From the NCBI GenBank assembly GCA_027323595.1, contig DAHWBL010000216.1, positions 1 through 13,989 of the forward strand: 13,989 nt of DNA, read 5' to 3'. Shown here one piece after another: positions 1 through 7,223 of the stretch. This DNA is from Acetobacteraceae bacterium. Lineage in GTDB: Bacteria; Pseudomonadota; Alphaproteobacteria; Acetobacterales; Acetobacteraceae. Both the position numbers and the translations under genes were made by a program. The notes below the pieces were generated by a model that was given only the letters and a program-made list of their open reading frames with translations, did no database searches and had not been told where the DNA came from. The stretch's first letter is position 1. Each line of letters begins with the position of its first letter.

Positions 1-213
1 ATCGCGGCGGCGTCGATCGTGGCCAAGCAAATGCGGGATCGGGCGATGGCGAGGCTGGCGGTGCGGTATCCGGCCTATGGCTGGGAGCAGAACGCCGGCT
101 ATCCCACACGGGCGCACCAGGCGGCATTGGAATCACATGGCGCGACGGCGCACCACCGGGCCGGGTTCGGTCCGGTGGCGCGGCTGCTCGCGGGGGCCTA
201 CCAGGGGCGATAG
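1..213 (+). CDS. rnhB: Ribonuclease HII, C-terminal part (5' end outside window)
   Basis: RNase HII cuts the RNA strand of RNA-DNA hybrids and starts removal of ribonucleotides misincorporated into DNA; it is cytoplasmic and metal dependent. The reading frame is open from base 1 and ends at TAG 211-213, leaving about 70 residues of a protein normally near 200. The visible part carries the family's C-terminal signature: AAASIVAKQMRDRAM, whose RDR aspartate matches the last catalytic acid, then YPAYGWEQNAGYPTRAH and a HRAGFGPVA tail, as in the usual YG...GYxTxxH...HRxSFxPV pattern. The gene runs toward ccrM; I recall rnhB and ccrM being neighbours in other Alphaproteobacteria. Its last 16 bases overlap the end of the convergent exported-protein gene. 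Identification is firm; the N-terminal active-site residues cannot be checked here. Confidence 0.93.
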   Translation: MAAASIVAKQMRDRAMARLAVRYPAYGWEQNAGYPTRAHQAALESHGATAHHRAGFGPVARLLAGAYQGR

Positions 214-548
214 ACCGGGTAGGAGGGGGCGGCGTAATAGACCGGCGGTGGCGCGTAGACGACCGGCGGCGGTGCGTAGACCACCGGCGGCGGCGCGTAA
301 TAGCGCGGTGCGAGGGCGGCACCGATGCCAAGGCCGACGACGCCGGCGGCAAGTGCGGCGCCCGGACCCCAGCCGCCATGTTCCCAGCCCTCGTGGCCCC
401 AGCCGCCGCGTCCCCAGCCGCCGCCGTGGCCCCAGCCACCGCGGCCCCAATGGCCGTCGGCGTGGGCCGCCGGAGCGAAGGTGAGCCCGGCCAGCAGCGG
501 CAGGATGAGCGCGACGCGGCCGATCGATCGCGGTGCATGTGTGGTCAT
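198..548 (-). CDS. Small exported Gly/His/Trp-rich protein with Pro-Tyr tail repeats
   Basis: No function is recognised. The 116-residue protein starts with a good Sec signal peptide: Arg in the n-region, a hydrophobic stretch IGRVALILPLLAGLTFAPAA and a probable cut after AHA near residue 30. Residues 31-61 are almost only Gly, His, Trp and Arg (GHWGRGGWGHGGG type). Residues 62-80 form a glycine-zipper-like hydrophobic segment (GAALAAGVVGLGIGAALA). Residues 84-104 are three YAPPPVV-type repeats, followed by a Tyr/Pro-rich end. This suggests an envelope-associated, possibly oligomerising or metal-binding protein; metal binding is only an inference from the histidines. ATG at 548 is preferred over an in-frame TTG at 554. 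It is convergent with rnhB and divergent from ccrM. The strong bias could in principle come from chance translation of GC-rich DNA, but a signal peptide ahead of ordered repeats argues for a real gene. Confidence 0.72.
   Translation of the reverse strand: MTTHAPRSIGRVALILPLLAGLTFAPAAHADGHWGRGGWGHGGGWGRGGWGHEGWEHGGWGPGAALAAGVVGLGIGAALAPRYYAPPPVVYAPPPVVYAPPPVYYAAPSYPVYRPW
237..299 (-). repeat. Three 21-bp in-frame tandem repeats encoding YAPPPVV/Y
   Basis: Three consecutive 21-base units lie inside the exported-protein gene. Each encodes Tyr-Ala-Pro-Pro-Pro-Val-(Val or Tyr). The units are nearly identical at DNA level and are followed by a degenerate fourth unit (YAAPSYPVY). Such units can expand or contract by slippage or recombination, which would change the length of the Pro/Tyr tail. 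Confidence 0.75.
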
Positions 549-600
549 GACCAAACCCCGTTCAACGCCGGGGACAATCCCCCGACCAGTTGATAATTAG

Positions 601-675
601 TGTCAGACGCGACTTTTGCATGGCCCAAAATCGACCGAACAGGGGCAGTTCTGTCAAGTTTTGTCACACGCGACT
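601..675. repeat. 14-bp direct repeat in the ccrM leader
   Basis: TGTCAGACGCGACT at 601-614 and TGTCACACGCGACT at 662-675 match at 13 of 14 positions and lie 61 bp apart between the divergent exported-protein gene and the preferred ccrM start. Only the second copy runs into a GANTC methylation site (GACTC 672-676). A second GANTC (GATTC 713-717) follows. The pair could be a regulator's operator, but the protein that would bind is unknown. Confidence 0.55.
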
Positions 676-738
676 CCGAGCAAGGTTGACGCGGCAACGC
701 CTCCCCGGTCACGATTCCGCCATAACGACCAGGAACTC

Positions 739-1827
739 GTGTTGGACCATTTCAGCGACCTGCCGCTCGACCAGGTGATGCGCGGTGAGGCCGTGTCGAT
801 GCTGCGCATGCTGCCGACGGCCAGCGTGGATTGCGTGTTCGCCGACCCGCCATATAATTTGCAGTTGAGCGGGCAGTTGCGGCGGCCCGATGACAGCGTG
901 GTGGACGGTGTCGATGAGGAGTGGGACCGTTTCGACGATTTCGCCGCCTATGACACGTTCACGCGCGATTGGCTGGGCGAATGCCGCCGGGTGCTGCGCA
1001 AGGACGGCACGCTGTGGGTGATCGGCACCTATCACAACATCTACCGCATCGGCTCGATCCTGCAGGATCTGGGCTATTGGATTCTGAACGACGTGGTGTG
1101 GCGCAAGTCCAACCCGATGCCGAATTTCCGCGGCAGGCGGTTCACCAACGCGCATGAGACGCTGATCTGGGCGGCGCGCGGGCGCGACAGCCGCTATCGG
1201 TTCAACTACCAGTCGATGAAGGCGCTCAACGACGATCTGCAGATGCGCAGCGACTGGCTGCTGCCGCTATGCACCGGGGCGGAGCGGCTGAAGAACGCGC
1301 ATGGGCTCAAGCTGCATCCCACGCAGAAGCCCGAGGCGCTGCTGCATCGGGTGCTGCTGGCCTCGACCAATCCCGGCGAGGTGGTGCTGGACCCGTTCCT
1401 GGGCACCGGCACCACGGCGGCGGTGGCGCGGCGGTTGCAGCGGCATTTCGTCGGCATCGAGCGGCATCCGGCCTATGTCGAGGCGGCGCTGGAGCGCATC
1501 CGTGCCACCCAGCCCGTGCCGCTCGAAGGGGCGAGCGGGACGCCCAACAAGCGCGATGCCGCGCGGGTGCCGTTCGGCGCGCTGGTCGAATCCGGCGTCG
1601 TGCTGCCTGGCACGCTGGTCTATGACCGCCAGCGGCGGGTGTCGGCGACGGTGGCGGCCGACGGCACGCTGGTGCTGGGCAAGGCGCGCGGGTCGATCCA
1701 TCAGATCGGCGCGAACGTGCAGAACGCGCCGAGCTGCAACGGCTGGACGTTCTGGCACGTGATGCGCGAGCGCGAGCTGATCGCGATCGATGTGCTGCGC
1801 GGGGAGTATCTGGCGCTGCGTGGGTGA
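739..1827 (+). CDS. ccrM: CcrM-type adenine-N6 DNA methyltransferase (GANTC-specific, expected)
   Basis: CcrM methylates adenine in GANTC and couples replication-fork passage to promoter state in Alphaproteobacteria. Numbered from GTG 739 (362 aa), it has catalytic motif IV DPPY at 36-39 followed by NLQL, then KSNPMPNFRGRRFTNAHE (target-recognition region), HPTQKPE near 193, and the SAM-binding motif DPFLGTGTT at 218-226. This is the beta-class order. Residues from about 276 to the end form the extra C-terminal domain of true CcrM proteins, ending with CNGWTFWH and IDVLRGEYLA; as I recall, the NGW(T)xW segment helps recognise GANTC in Caulobacter CcrM. Length fits the roughly 358 aa of Caulobacter CcrM as I recall it. 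An ATG at 616 would add 41 unmatched residues. GTG 739 is preferred because AGGA at 731-734 precedes it and homology begins just after; TTG 742 is also possible. It ends 9 bp from the convergent UbiD-like gene. Confidence 0.93.
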   Translation: MLDHFSDLPLDQVMRGEAVSMLRMLPTASVDCVFADPPYNLQLSGQLRRPDDSVVDGVDEEWDRFDDFAAYDTFTRDWLGECRRVLRKDGTLWVIGTYHNIYRIGSILQDLGYWILNDVVWRKSNPMPNFRGRRFTNAHETLIWAARGRDSRYRFNYQSMKALNDDLQMRSDWLLPLCTGAERLKNAHGLKLHPTQKPEALLHRVLLASTNPGEVVLDPFLGTGTTAAVARRLQRHFVGIERHPAYVEAALERIRATQPVPLEGASGTPNKRDAARVPFGALVESGVVLPGTLVYDRQRRVSATVAADGTLVLGKARGSIHQIGANVQNAPSCNGWTFWHVMRERELIAIDVLRGEYLALRG

Positions 1828-1836
1828 GGTTTCGCG

Positions 1837-3273
1837 CTATAGCGGCCCGATCCGGTCCAGCATGGCGGTGATGTCGTTGCTGAAAGGATGCGCGGCGGCA
1901 TCGATTTTTTCGAAGCGGCAGCGGCTGTAGCGGGCGCGTTCATCGAACGGCACGGTGGCGTCGATGCCGAGCTTGGCGCGGATGCCGTTGTCGGAGGCGC
2001 GCACGTATTCGTGGCCGCGCGCGCCGGGGATGACGAGCAGGTCTTTTGATGCCTCGAAGCGCACGGCGAGCGCGTATTCCACGTCGAGCGGGTCGCGGAT
2101 GTCGATGTCGTCATCGACCATGATGACCATGTCGAGGTCCTTGAGCGCGCCGAAGGCGGCGAGGATGGCGTTGCGTTGCAGCCCGTCGCTCATCGGTCCG
2201 GTCTTGCGCACCTGCACCACCGCGTGGAAACGATGCAGGCCACCGGCGGTCATTTCGGCATCGGTCACCATCGGCACCGCCGCCTGGAGCACGCGCAGCA
2301 GGCTGGCTTCGAGCACGTATTTGCGCAGCATGATGGTTTCACGACCGTAACCGTTGATCGCGTGGTAGATCGGCTGGTCACGGTGGGTGACGGCGGTGAT
2401 CGAGAAGATCGGGGCGGGGCCTTCGGAGGAGAGAAATCCGACGAATTCGCCAAACGGGCCCTCGTCGATCGTTTCGGTGGCGGAGATGGTGCCCTCGAGG
2501 ATGAATTCTGCGTCGGCCGGCACCAGCAGGTCCTGGGTGATGGCGCGTGCGACGTTGATGGGGCGGCCCGCGAGGCCGCCGGCGACGGCGAGCTCGTCGG
2601 CGGATTCGGGCATCTGGCTGCCCATGGTGGCGGCGGTGTAGTGCAGCGCGAGATCGGCGCCGATGCAGATCACCACCGGCAGGTCCTCGCCGCGCGCGCG
2701 CGCGCGCTCCCAGGCGAGGCGCAGATGGCGGCCGGAATCGAGCTTGATGGCGCAACGATCGGGGCCGGCCAGCATCAGGCGGTGATAGGAGGCGTTGTAG
2801 ATGTGCGTGTCGGGGTCACGCGCGAGCACGATGCCGGCGGTGATGTAGCGGCCGGCGTCCGCTGCGGTGTGGGTGAGGGCGGGCAGCATGGCGCGGATAT
2901 CGAAGCCGGTGCGGTGGATGTGGGTCTGCACGGCGGGGTGGTCGACCAGGTGCGGGGGCAGCGGGCCGGCGATGGCGCGGCCGACGAGGTCGCGCAGCGC
3001 GCGGAAATCGACGCCGAAAGCGGCTTCGCAATTCTCCTGTGTGGATAACAGGTTTCCGACCACCGGCACGTCGTGGCCGCGCACGTCGGAAAAATACAGC
3101 GCCGGGCCGCCGTCGAGCTGTTTCATCAGGGCGGCGAGTTCGAGGCGTGGGTCGATCGGGTTGGTGAGGTCGCGCAGGCGGCCGGCGGCGGCCATGCGGC
3201 GCAGGGCGGTGCGAAAGCGCGTATCGATTTCACCCATATTGCCTGTTCGCGTCGCATCCATTGCCGTCCCCAT
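1837..3273 (-). CDS. UbiD-family (prenylated-FMN) decarboxylase
   Basis: UbiD-family enzymes use prenylated FMN to decarboxylate, reversibly, aromatic or alpha,beta-unsaturated carboxylic acids in the cytoplasm; the cofactor is made by a UbiX prenyltransferase, which is not in this window. The 478-residue protein has the family hallmarks: N160-ASYH-R165 and a GRH at 181-183 in the cofactor region, VPADAEFILEG at 251-261, and the catalytic pair E271-GPFG-E276 followed by FVGF. The C-terminal part has DDDIDIRDPLDVEYALAVRF (388-406), typical of the family. Length is usual. It diverges from the solute-uptake operon, which suggests the transported compound is its substrate; it is unlikely to be the ubiquinone UbiD itself, though that cannot be excluded. 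Alternative starts are ATG 3261, with GGGGA just upstream, and ATG 3237. Confidence 0.9.
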   Translation of the reverse strand: MGTAMDATRTGNMGEIDTRFRTALRRMAAAGRLRDLTNPIDPRLELAALMKQLDGGPALYFSDVRGHDVPVVGNLLSTQENCEAAFGVDFRALRDLVGRAIAGPLPPHLVDHPAVQTHIHRTGFDIRAMLPALTHTAADAGRYITAGIVLARDPDTHIYNASYHRLMLAGPDRCAIKLDSGRHLRLAWERARARGEDLPVVICIGADLALHYTAATMGSQMPESADELAVAGGLAGRPINVARAITQDLLVPADAEFILEGTISATETIDEGPFGEFVGFLSSEGPAPIFSITAVTHRDQPIYHAINGYGRETIMLRKYVLEASLLRVLQAAVPMVTDAEMTAGGLHRFHAVVQVRKTGPMSDGLQRNAILAAFGALKDLDMVIMVDDDIDIRDPLDVEYALAVRFEASKDLLVIPGARGHEYVRASDNGIRAKLGIDATVPFDERARYSRCRFEKIDAAAHPFSNDITAMLDRIGPL

Positions 3274-3421
3274 GTGCGTGATCCGTTCGCCAGACTAGGG
3301 GTTGCTGCGTCGCAGGCAAGAGGGGCCGGCAAGGCCGGCGAAAGGGGATTGTGCGCGCCGCCGCCGCCGCCTACCGTTTCGGCGGAATGGTCGTTTGGCA
3401 CAGGCAGCGGGAGATCGCACC
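3274..3421. promoter_or_regulatory. Divergent promoter region between UbiD-like gene and ABC operon
   Basis: This 148-bp region must hold the start signals for both divergent units. It contains an imperfect inverted repeat at 3302-3319 (TTGCTGCG-T-CGCAGGCAA, one bulged base). On the minus strand a weak sigma70-like pair can be drawn: TTGCCT at 3314-3319 and TAGTCT at 3292-3297, 16 bp apart. The inverted repeat would then overlap the -35 side, a typical operator position. GCCGGC occurs twice near 3326-3339. A Shine-Dalgarno GGGAGA (3409-3414) precedes the binding-protein ATG. No regulator gene lies alongside. Confidence 0.4.
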
Positions 3422-4612
3422 ATGATCGGTCGGAACAGGCGGCGTTTCGTGGCGGGGCTGTGCGTGGCGGCGGGCCTGCTCGCGCGACCGGCGGCGGCGG
3501 AGGTGGTCAGGATCGGCAACATCCTGTCGCTGACCGGGCCGGGTGCCACGCTGGGGCAGCATATTCTTCAGGCCGAGGAGCTGTACATCAAGCTGCACCA
3601 GAAGGACCTGCCGGCCGGCACCACGATCGAGCTGATCACCCGCGATGACGGCTCGAAGGCGGACAACACGCGCCGGCTCGCGCAGGAGCTGGTGGTGCGC
3701 GACAAGGTGGCGATGATCGCGGGCATCGTGCTCAGCCCGTCGGGTTTCTCGGTGGCGCCGGTGGCGACCGAGGCGAAGGTGCCGGTGGTGATCATGAACG
3801 CGACCACCGGCAGCATCACCCGCGCCTCGCCCTATCTCGTGCGGTTCTCGCACAGCAACTGGCAGATGGCGCACACGCTGGGCGAGTGGGCGGCGCAGAA
3901 CGGGTTCAAGCGCAGCTACGTGCTGGTGGCCGATTACGCCGCCGGGCTCGACATGCAGGCGGCGTTCAGTGCCGGGTTCAGCGGCAAAGGCGGGCAGATC
4001 ATCGGCGCGGACCATGCGCCGCTGACCACCACCGATTTTCTTCCGTATATGGAACGTGTGAAGGCGGCAAAGCCTGATTCGCTGTTCATCTTCGGGGTTG
4101 CCGGCAACGGCACCGTGGCGATGTGGAAGGCGTATGCGGATGCGGGCCTGAAGTCGCAGGGGGTGGTGGCGCTGGGCAGCGGCGATGTGGTGCCCGAGAC
4201 CGAGCTGAAGCAGACCGGGCCGGCGGCCGAGGGGATGATCAGCGCGTCGATCTATACCGAGGACCTGCAAACCCCGGCGAACCAGGCCTTCCTTGCGGCG
4301 TTTCGGGCGGCCTACGGCAAGGATACCGAGCTGTCGTTCGAATCGGTCGGGGCGTGGGACGGCATGGCGGCGATTTTCGAGGTGGTGCGCAAGCTCGGCG
4401 CGAATGCCACCGGGGACGCGGCGATGGAGCTGTTTTCGCATATGCGCCTCGATGGTCCGTCCGGCGAGGTGTCGATCGATCCGCAGACGCGCGACATCGT
4501 CCAGCCGGTCTATCTGGGGCGGATCCAGAAGGTGGGCGACGCCTATGTGAACGTGCCGTTCGCGACGATCCCGGCGGTGAAGGACGCCTGGAAGATACTC
4601 AATCCGCAATGA
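3422..4612 (+). CDS. Periplasmic substrate-binding protein of a branched-chain amino acid (HAAT) type ABC transporter
   Basis: This is a type-I periplasmic binding protein of the LivJ/LivK class, which captures the solute and delivers it to the LivHM permease. The 396-residue precursor begins at ATG 3422, with GGGAGA seven bases upstream. The signal peptide ends near RPAAA|EVV at residue 26, and its NRRRFVAG resembles a twin-arginine motif, so Tat export is possible. The mature start VVRIGNILSLTGPGATLGQ is the classic fold opening; ITRDDGSKADNTRRLAQELV, AGIVLSPSGFSVAPVATEAKVPVV and ITRASPYLVRFSHSNWQMA follow the family order. Class members bind not only Leu/Ile/Val but also urea, amides and aromatic acids, so substrate is open; the divergent UbiD-like decarboxylase favours a carboxylate. 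First gene of a six-gene operon, with only 10 bp before livH. Confidence 0.9.
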   Translation: MIGRNRRRFVAGLCVAAGLLARPAAAEVVRIGNILSLTGPGATLGQHILQAEELYIKLHQKDLPAGTTIELITRDDGSKADNTRRLAQELVVRDKVAMIAGIVLSPSGFSVAPVATEAKVPVVIMNATTGSITRASPYLVRFSHSNWQMAHTLGEWAAQNGFKRSYVLVADYAAGLDMQAAFSAGFSGKGGQIIGADHAPLTTTDFLPYMERVKAAKPDSLFIFGVAGNGTVAMWKAYADAGLKSQGVVALGSGDVVPETELKQTGPAAEGMISASIYTEDLQTPANQAFLAAFRAAYGKDTELSFESVGAWDGMAAIFEVVRKLGANATGDAAMELFSHMRLDGPSGEVSIDPQTRDIVQPVYLGRIQKVGDAYVNVPFATIPAVKDAWKILNPQ

Positions 4613-4622
4613 GTTCCTGAGC

Positions 4623-5498
4623 ATGGAGCTGCTGAGCGTGGCGACGGGGATCGTTGCCACCGGCACCGCCTATGCGATGGTGCTGTATATCGCCGCGGTC
4701 GGGCTGTCGGTGACGATGGGGCTGCTGGGGATCGCCAATCTGGCGCATGGCGCCTTCGCCATGGCGGGCGGCTACGCGATGGTGTGGGGGCTCGATCGGC
4801 TCGGGCTGTCGTTCGGCGTCGCGGTGCTGCTGGCCTGCGTGCTGGTGGGGGTGGCGAGCGTGGTGATGGAGCGGGTGCTGTATCGCCGCTTCTATGCGCG
4901 CTCCGAGCTGGACCAGGTGGTGATGAGCGTCGGGCTGTTGTTCATGTCGGTGGCGGTGGCGCAGTTCCTGTTCGGGCCGTCGCCGCTGTCGGTGCGGCTG
5001 CCGGGGCTGCTGACCGGGTCGGTGCCGCTGGTCGGCGATGCGAGCCTGCCGGTCTATCGCGGCTTTCTGATCCTGTTTGGCGGGGCGATTTTTCTGCTGC
5101 TGTGGGCGGGGATCGAGCGGACCATGCTGGGCGCGCGCATCCGGGCTGCGGTGGATAACCGCTTCATGGCGCAGGCGGTGGGGGTGAACACCGATCTGCT
5201 GTTCGTGACGGTTTTCGCGCTGGGCAGCATGCTGGCGGCGCTGGGCGGCGCGCTGGGCGCGGACATGATGGCGCTGACGCCGGATTATGCGTTGGCGCAT
5301 CTGGTGTATTTCATGATCGTGGTGGCCGTCGGCGGGCTTGGCTCGGTGCGCGGGCCGTTCGTCGCCGCGCTGCTGCTGGGGATCGGCGACACCGCGTGCA
5401 AGATTCTGGCGCCGCAGGCGGGGGCGTTTTTTGTCTATGTGGCGTTGTTCGTGCTGTTGCTGGCGCGCCCGCGCGGGCTGTTCGGGCGGACCGCGTGA
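4623..5498 (+). CDS. livH: ABC transporter inner-membrane permease, LivH family
   Basis: One of the two membrane subunits forming the translocation channel of the HAAT-type importer. It has 291 residues, the usual length, and is very hydrophobic with about eight predicted membrane segments. Family marks are GLSVTMGLLGIANLAHGAF (27-45), where the NLAHG element is characteristic, a cytoplasmic ATPase-contact region around RAAVDNRFMAQAVGVNT, the LAALGGALGADMMALTP stretch, and GGLGSVRGPFVAALLLGIGD near the end. The start ATG lies 10 bp after the binding-protein stop without a strong Shine-Dalgarno, so it probably depends on coupled translation. Its stop overlaps the GTG of the next permease. The liv symbol denotes the family; substrate specificity is not shown. 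Confidence 0.92.
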   Translation: MELLSVATGIVATGTAYAMVLYIAAVGLSVTMGLLGIANLAHGAFAMAGGYAMVWGLDRLGLSFGVAVLLACVLVGVASVVMERVLYRRFYARSELDQVVMSVGLLFMSVAVAQFLFGPSPLSVRLPGLLTGSVPLVGDASLPVYRGFLILFGGAIFLLLWAGIERTMLGARIRAAVDNRFMAQAVGVNTDLLFVTVFALGSMLAALGGALGADMMALTPDYALAHLVYFMIVVAVGGLGSVRGPFVAALLLGIGDTACKILAPQAGAFFVYVALFVLLLARPRGLFGRTA

Positions 5499-6475
5499 GC
5501 GCGCGCGCGGCCGCGGTCGGGGTGCTGATGCGGCGGCGGTCCTGGCGCTGGGTGGAGGCGCTGCCGTGGGTTGCCGCGATCGCCGGATTTTTTCTGCTGC
5601 CGAATTATCTTCAGCTCGGCACGCAGATTCTGGTGATGATCCTGTTCGCGCTGTCGCTGGATCTGTTGCTTGGCTACACCGGCATCGTGACGCTGGGGCA
5701 TGCGGCGTTCTTCGGGCTTGGCGCCTACACCGCCGGGCTGCTGGCGACCGGGGGCTGGCATGAGCCGCTGAGCGGGCTGGTGGCGGCGGCGGCGGTTGCC
5801 GCGGCGCTTGGGCTGGTGGCCGGGTTTGTGATCCTGCGCACCAGCGGGCTCGCGCTGCTGATGCTGGGCATGGCGATCACGCTGTTGCTGTATGAGGTGG
5901 CGAACAATCTGAACGGCCTGACCGGCGGGGCGGACGGGCTGTCGGGGGTGGAGATCGCGCCGCTGCTGGGTCGGTTCGGGTTCGATATGTATGGGCGGAC
6001 CAGCTATCTGTATGCGCTGGCGGTGTTGTTCGTGGCGTTTTTGCTGGTGCGCGCGATCGTGTGGGCGCCGTTCGGGCGCAGTCTGGTGGGAATTCGGCAG
6101 AACCCGGCGCGGATGCAGGCGATGGGGGTGTCGGTGTTCGCGCGGCGGCTGGCGGTGTTCGTGCTGAGCGCGGGGTTGGCCGGGCTCGCCGGGGCGGTGT
6201 CGGCGCAGACCAGCCAGTTCGCCTCGCTCGACAATCTGAGTTTTGATCTGTCCGGCACGGTGCTGCTGATGCTGGTGCTGGGTGGGCCGGGGCGGCTGTA
6301 TGGCGGCTTCATCGGCGCCAGTGTGCTGATGATCGCGCAGGATGGGCTGGCCAAGGAGAATCCGGTTTTCTGGCTGTTCTGGCTTGGGCTTTTCGTGATC
6401 CTTCTGGTCGTGTTCGTGCCTGGCGGGCTGCTGGGGCTGCGCGCCAGGCTGGGTCTGGGCGGGCGGGATGGATGA
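5495..6475 (+). CDS. livM: ABC transporter inner-membrane permease, LivM family
   Basis: Second membrane subunit of the importer. From GTG 5495 it has 326 residues. It contains the LivM hallmark GYTGIVTLGHAAFFGLGAYTAGL, a long set of hydrophobic segments, the ATPase-contact region RSLVGIRQNPARMQAMGVSV, and the closing GGPGRLYGGFIGASVLM plus FVPGGLLGL. GTG 5495 overlaps the livH stop in a GTGA arrangement, with GGCGGA four bases upstream, which fits coupled translation. An internal ATG at 5528 (MRRRSWRW) is a reasonable alternative start giving 315 residues; conserved sequence begins after both. Its end overlaps livG by eight bases. Confidence 0.91.
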   Translation: MSARAAAVGVLMRRRSWRWVEALPWVAAIAGFFLLPNYLQLGTQILVMILFALSLDLLLGYTGIVTLGHAAFFGLGAYTAGLLATGGWHEPLSGLVAAAAVAAALGLVAGFVILRTSGLALLMLGMAITLLLYEVANNLNGLTGGADGLSGVEIAPLLGRFGFDMYGRTSYLYALAVLFVAFLLVRAIVWAPFGRSLVGIRQNPARMQAMGVSVFARRLAVFVLSAGLAGLAGAVSAQTSQFASLDNLSFDLSGTVLLMLVLGGPGRLYGGFIGASVLMIAQDGLAKENPVFWLFWLGLFVILLVVFVPGGLLGLRARLGLGGRDG

Positions 6476-7223
6476 TCTGGTGCTGGCGGCGCGTGGGCTG
6501 CATCGCTCGTTCGGCTCGCTGGAGGTGGCGTGCGACATCAATTTCGCGCTGGCCGCGGGCGCGCGCCATGCGCTGATCGGGCCGAACGGGGCGGGCAAGA
6601 GCACGCTGGTCAATCTGCTGACCGGGGCGTTGCGGCCGAGCGCGGGCAGCATCTGGCTCGACGGCGTGGACGTCACCGGGCTTGCGGTGCACCAGCGGGT
6701 GCGCCGTGGGCTGGCGCGGACCTTTCAGATCAACACGCTGCTGCGTGAGATGAGCGTGCTGGAGGGGGTGCAGCTTGCCGTGCTGGAGCGTGGCGGGCAG
6801 GGGCGGGCGCTGCTTGGCGGCCGGGCGGGCCAGCGGCGCGCGGCCGAGGAGGGGTTTGATCTGCTGGAGCAGTTGGGGCTCGCTGGCGACGCGTCGGCCA
6901 TCGTCGGTGCGCTCGCCTATGGGCGGCAGCGGCTGGTGGAGGTGGCGATGGCGCTGGCGCTGCGGCCGCGGGTGCTGCTGCTCGACGAGCCGGCCGCGGG
7001 GGTGCCGCCGGCGGACAGCCATCTGATGCTGGAGGTGATCGCGCGATTGCCGGCCGGGATCGCGGTGCTGATCATCGAGCATGACATGAAACTGGTGTTC
7101 CGCTTCGCCGAGCGGATCAGCGTGCTGGTTGCCGGGCGCATCCTGACCGAGGGCAGCCCGGCCGAGATCGCCGCCGACCCGCGGGTGCGCGAGGTGTATC
7201 TGGGGGGGCGGGCGCATGGATGA
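6468..7223 (+). CDS. livG: ABC transporter ATP-binding protein, LivG family
   Basis: One of the two cytoplasmic ATPases that power the importer. It has 251 residues. Walker A is GPNGAGKST (38-46), the Q-loop glutamine is Q87 in ARTFQINTLL, the LivG-type signature LAYGRQRLVE is at 149-158 (replacing the canonical LSGGQ, as usual in this subfamily), Walker B with catalytic Glu is VLLLDEP (169-175, E174), and the switch histidine is H205 in IEHDM. The D-loop reads AAGVPP, where AAGLNP/AAGMNP is more common. The ATG sits in ATGGATGA, so the start overlaps the livM stop by 8 bp; exactly the same overlap recurs at the livG/livF junction. Confidence 0.93.
   Translation: MDDLVLAARGLHRSFGSLEVACDINFALAAGARHALIGPNGAGKSTLVNLLTGALRPSAGSIWLDGVDVTGLAVHQRVRRGLARTFQINTLLREMSVLEGVQLAVLERGGQGRALLGGRAGQRRAAEEGFDLLEQLGLAGDASAIVGALAYGRQRLVEVAMALALRPRVLLLDEPAAGVPPADSHLMLEVIARLPAGIAVLIIEHDMKLVFRFAERISVLVAGRILTEGSPAEIAADPRVREVYLGGRAHG

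Noticed and set aside
616..738. N-terminal extension of ccrM from ATG 616
   Set aside because: The extra 41 residues have no resemblance to CcrM, would place the direct repeat and both GANTC sites inside coding sequence, and lack a clear ribosome site; GTG 739 gives the usual length.
2689..2710. Alternating CG run (also 13442-13457), possible Z-DNA
   Set aside because: Both runs encode Arg/Ala-rich segments of real proteins and are expected from GC-rich codon use.
3040..3048. Perfect DnaA-box sequence TGTGGATAA
   Set aside because: It is single and lies within the conserved UbiD-like coding sequence. One match in 14 kb is close to chance, and no AT-rich unwinding element or further boxes surround it.
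3371..4666. Long open frame antisense to the binding-protein gene (431 codons)
   Set aside because: Arg/His/Pro-rich shadow of a high-GC gene in the opposite strand, without domain motifs or start signals. The same holds for 5435-6676, 7117-8523, and plus-strand 9228-10457 and 12967-13974.
5149..5163. GCGGTGGATAACCGC dyad in livH, near a DnaA-box match
   Set aside because: It encodes the conserved AAVDNRF loop of the permease, and the DnaA match has one mismatch.
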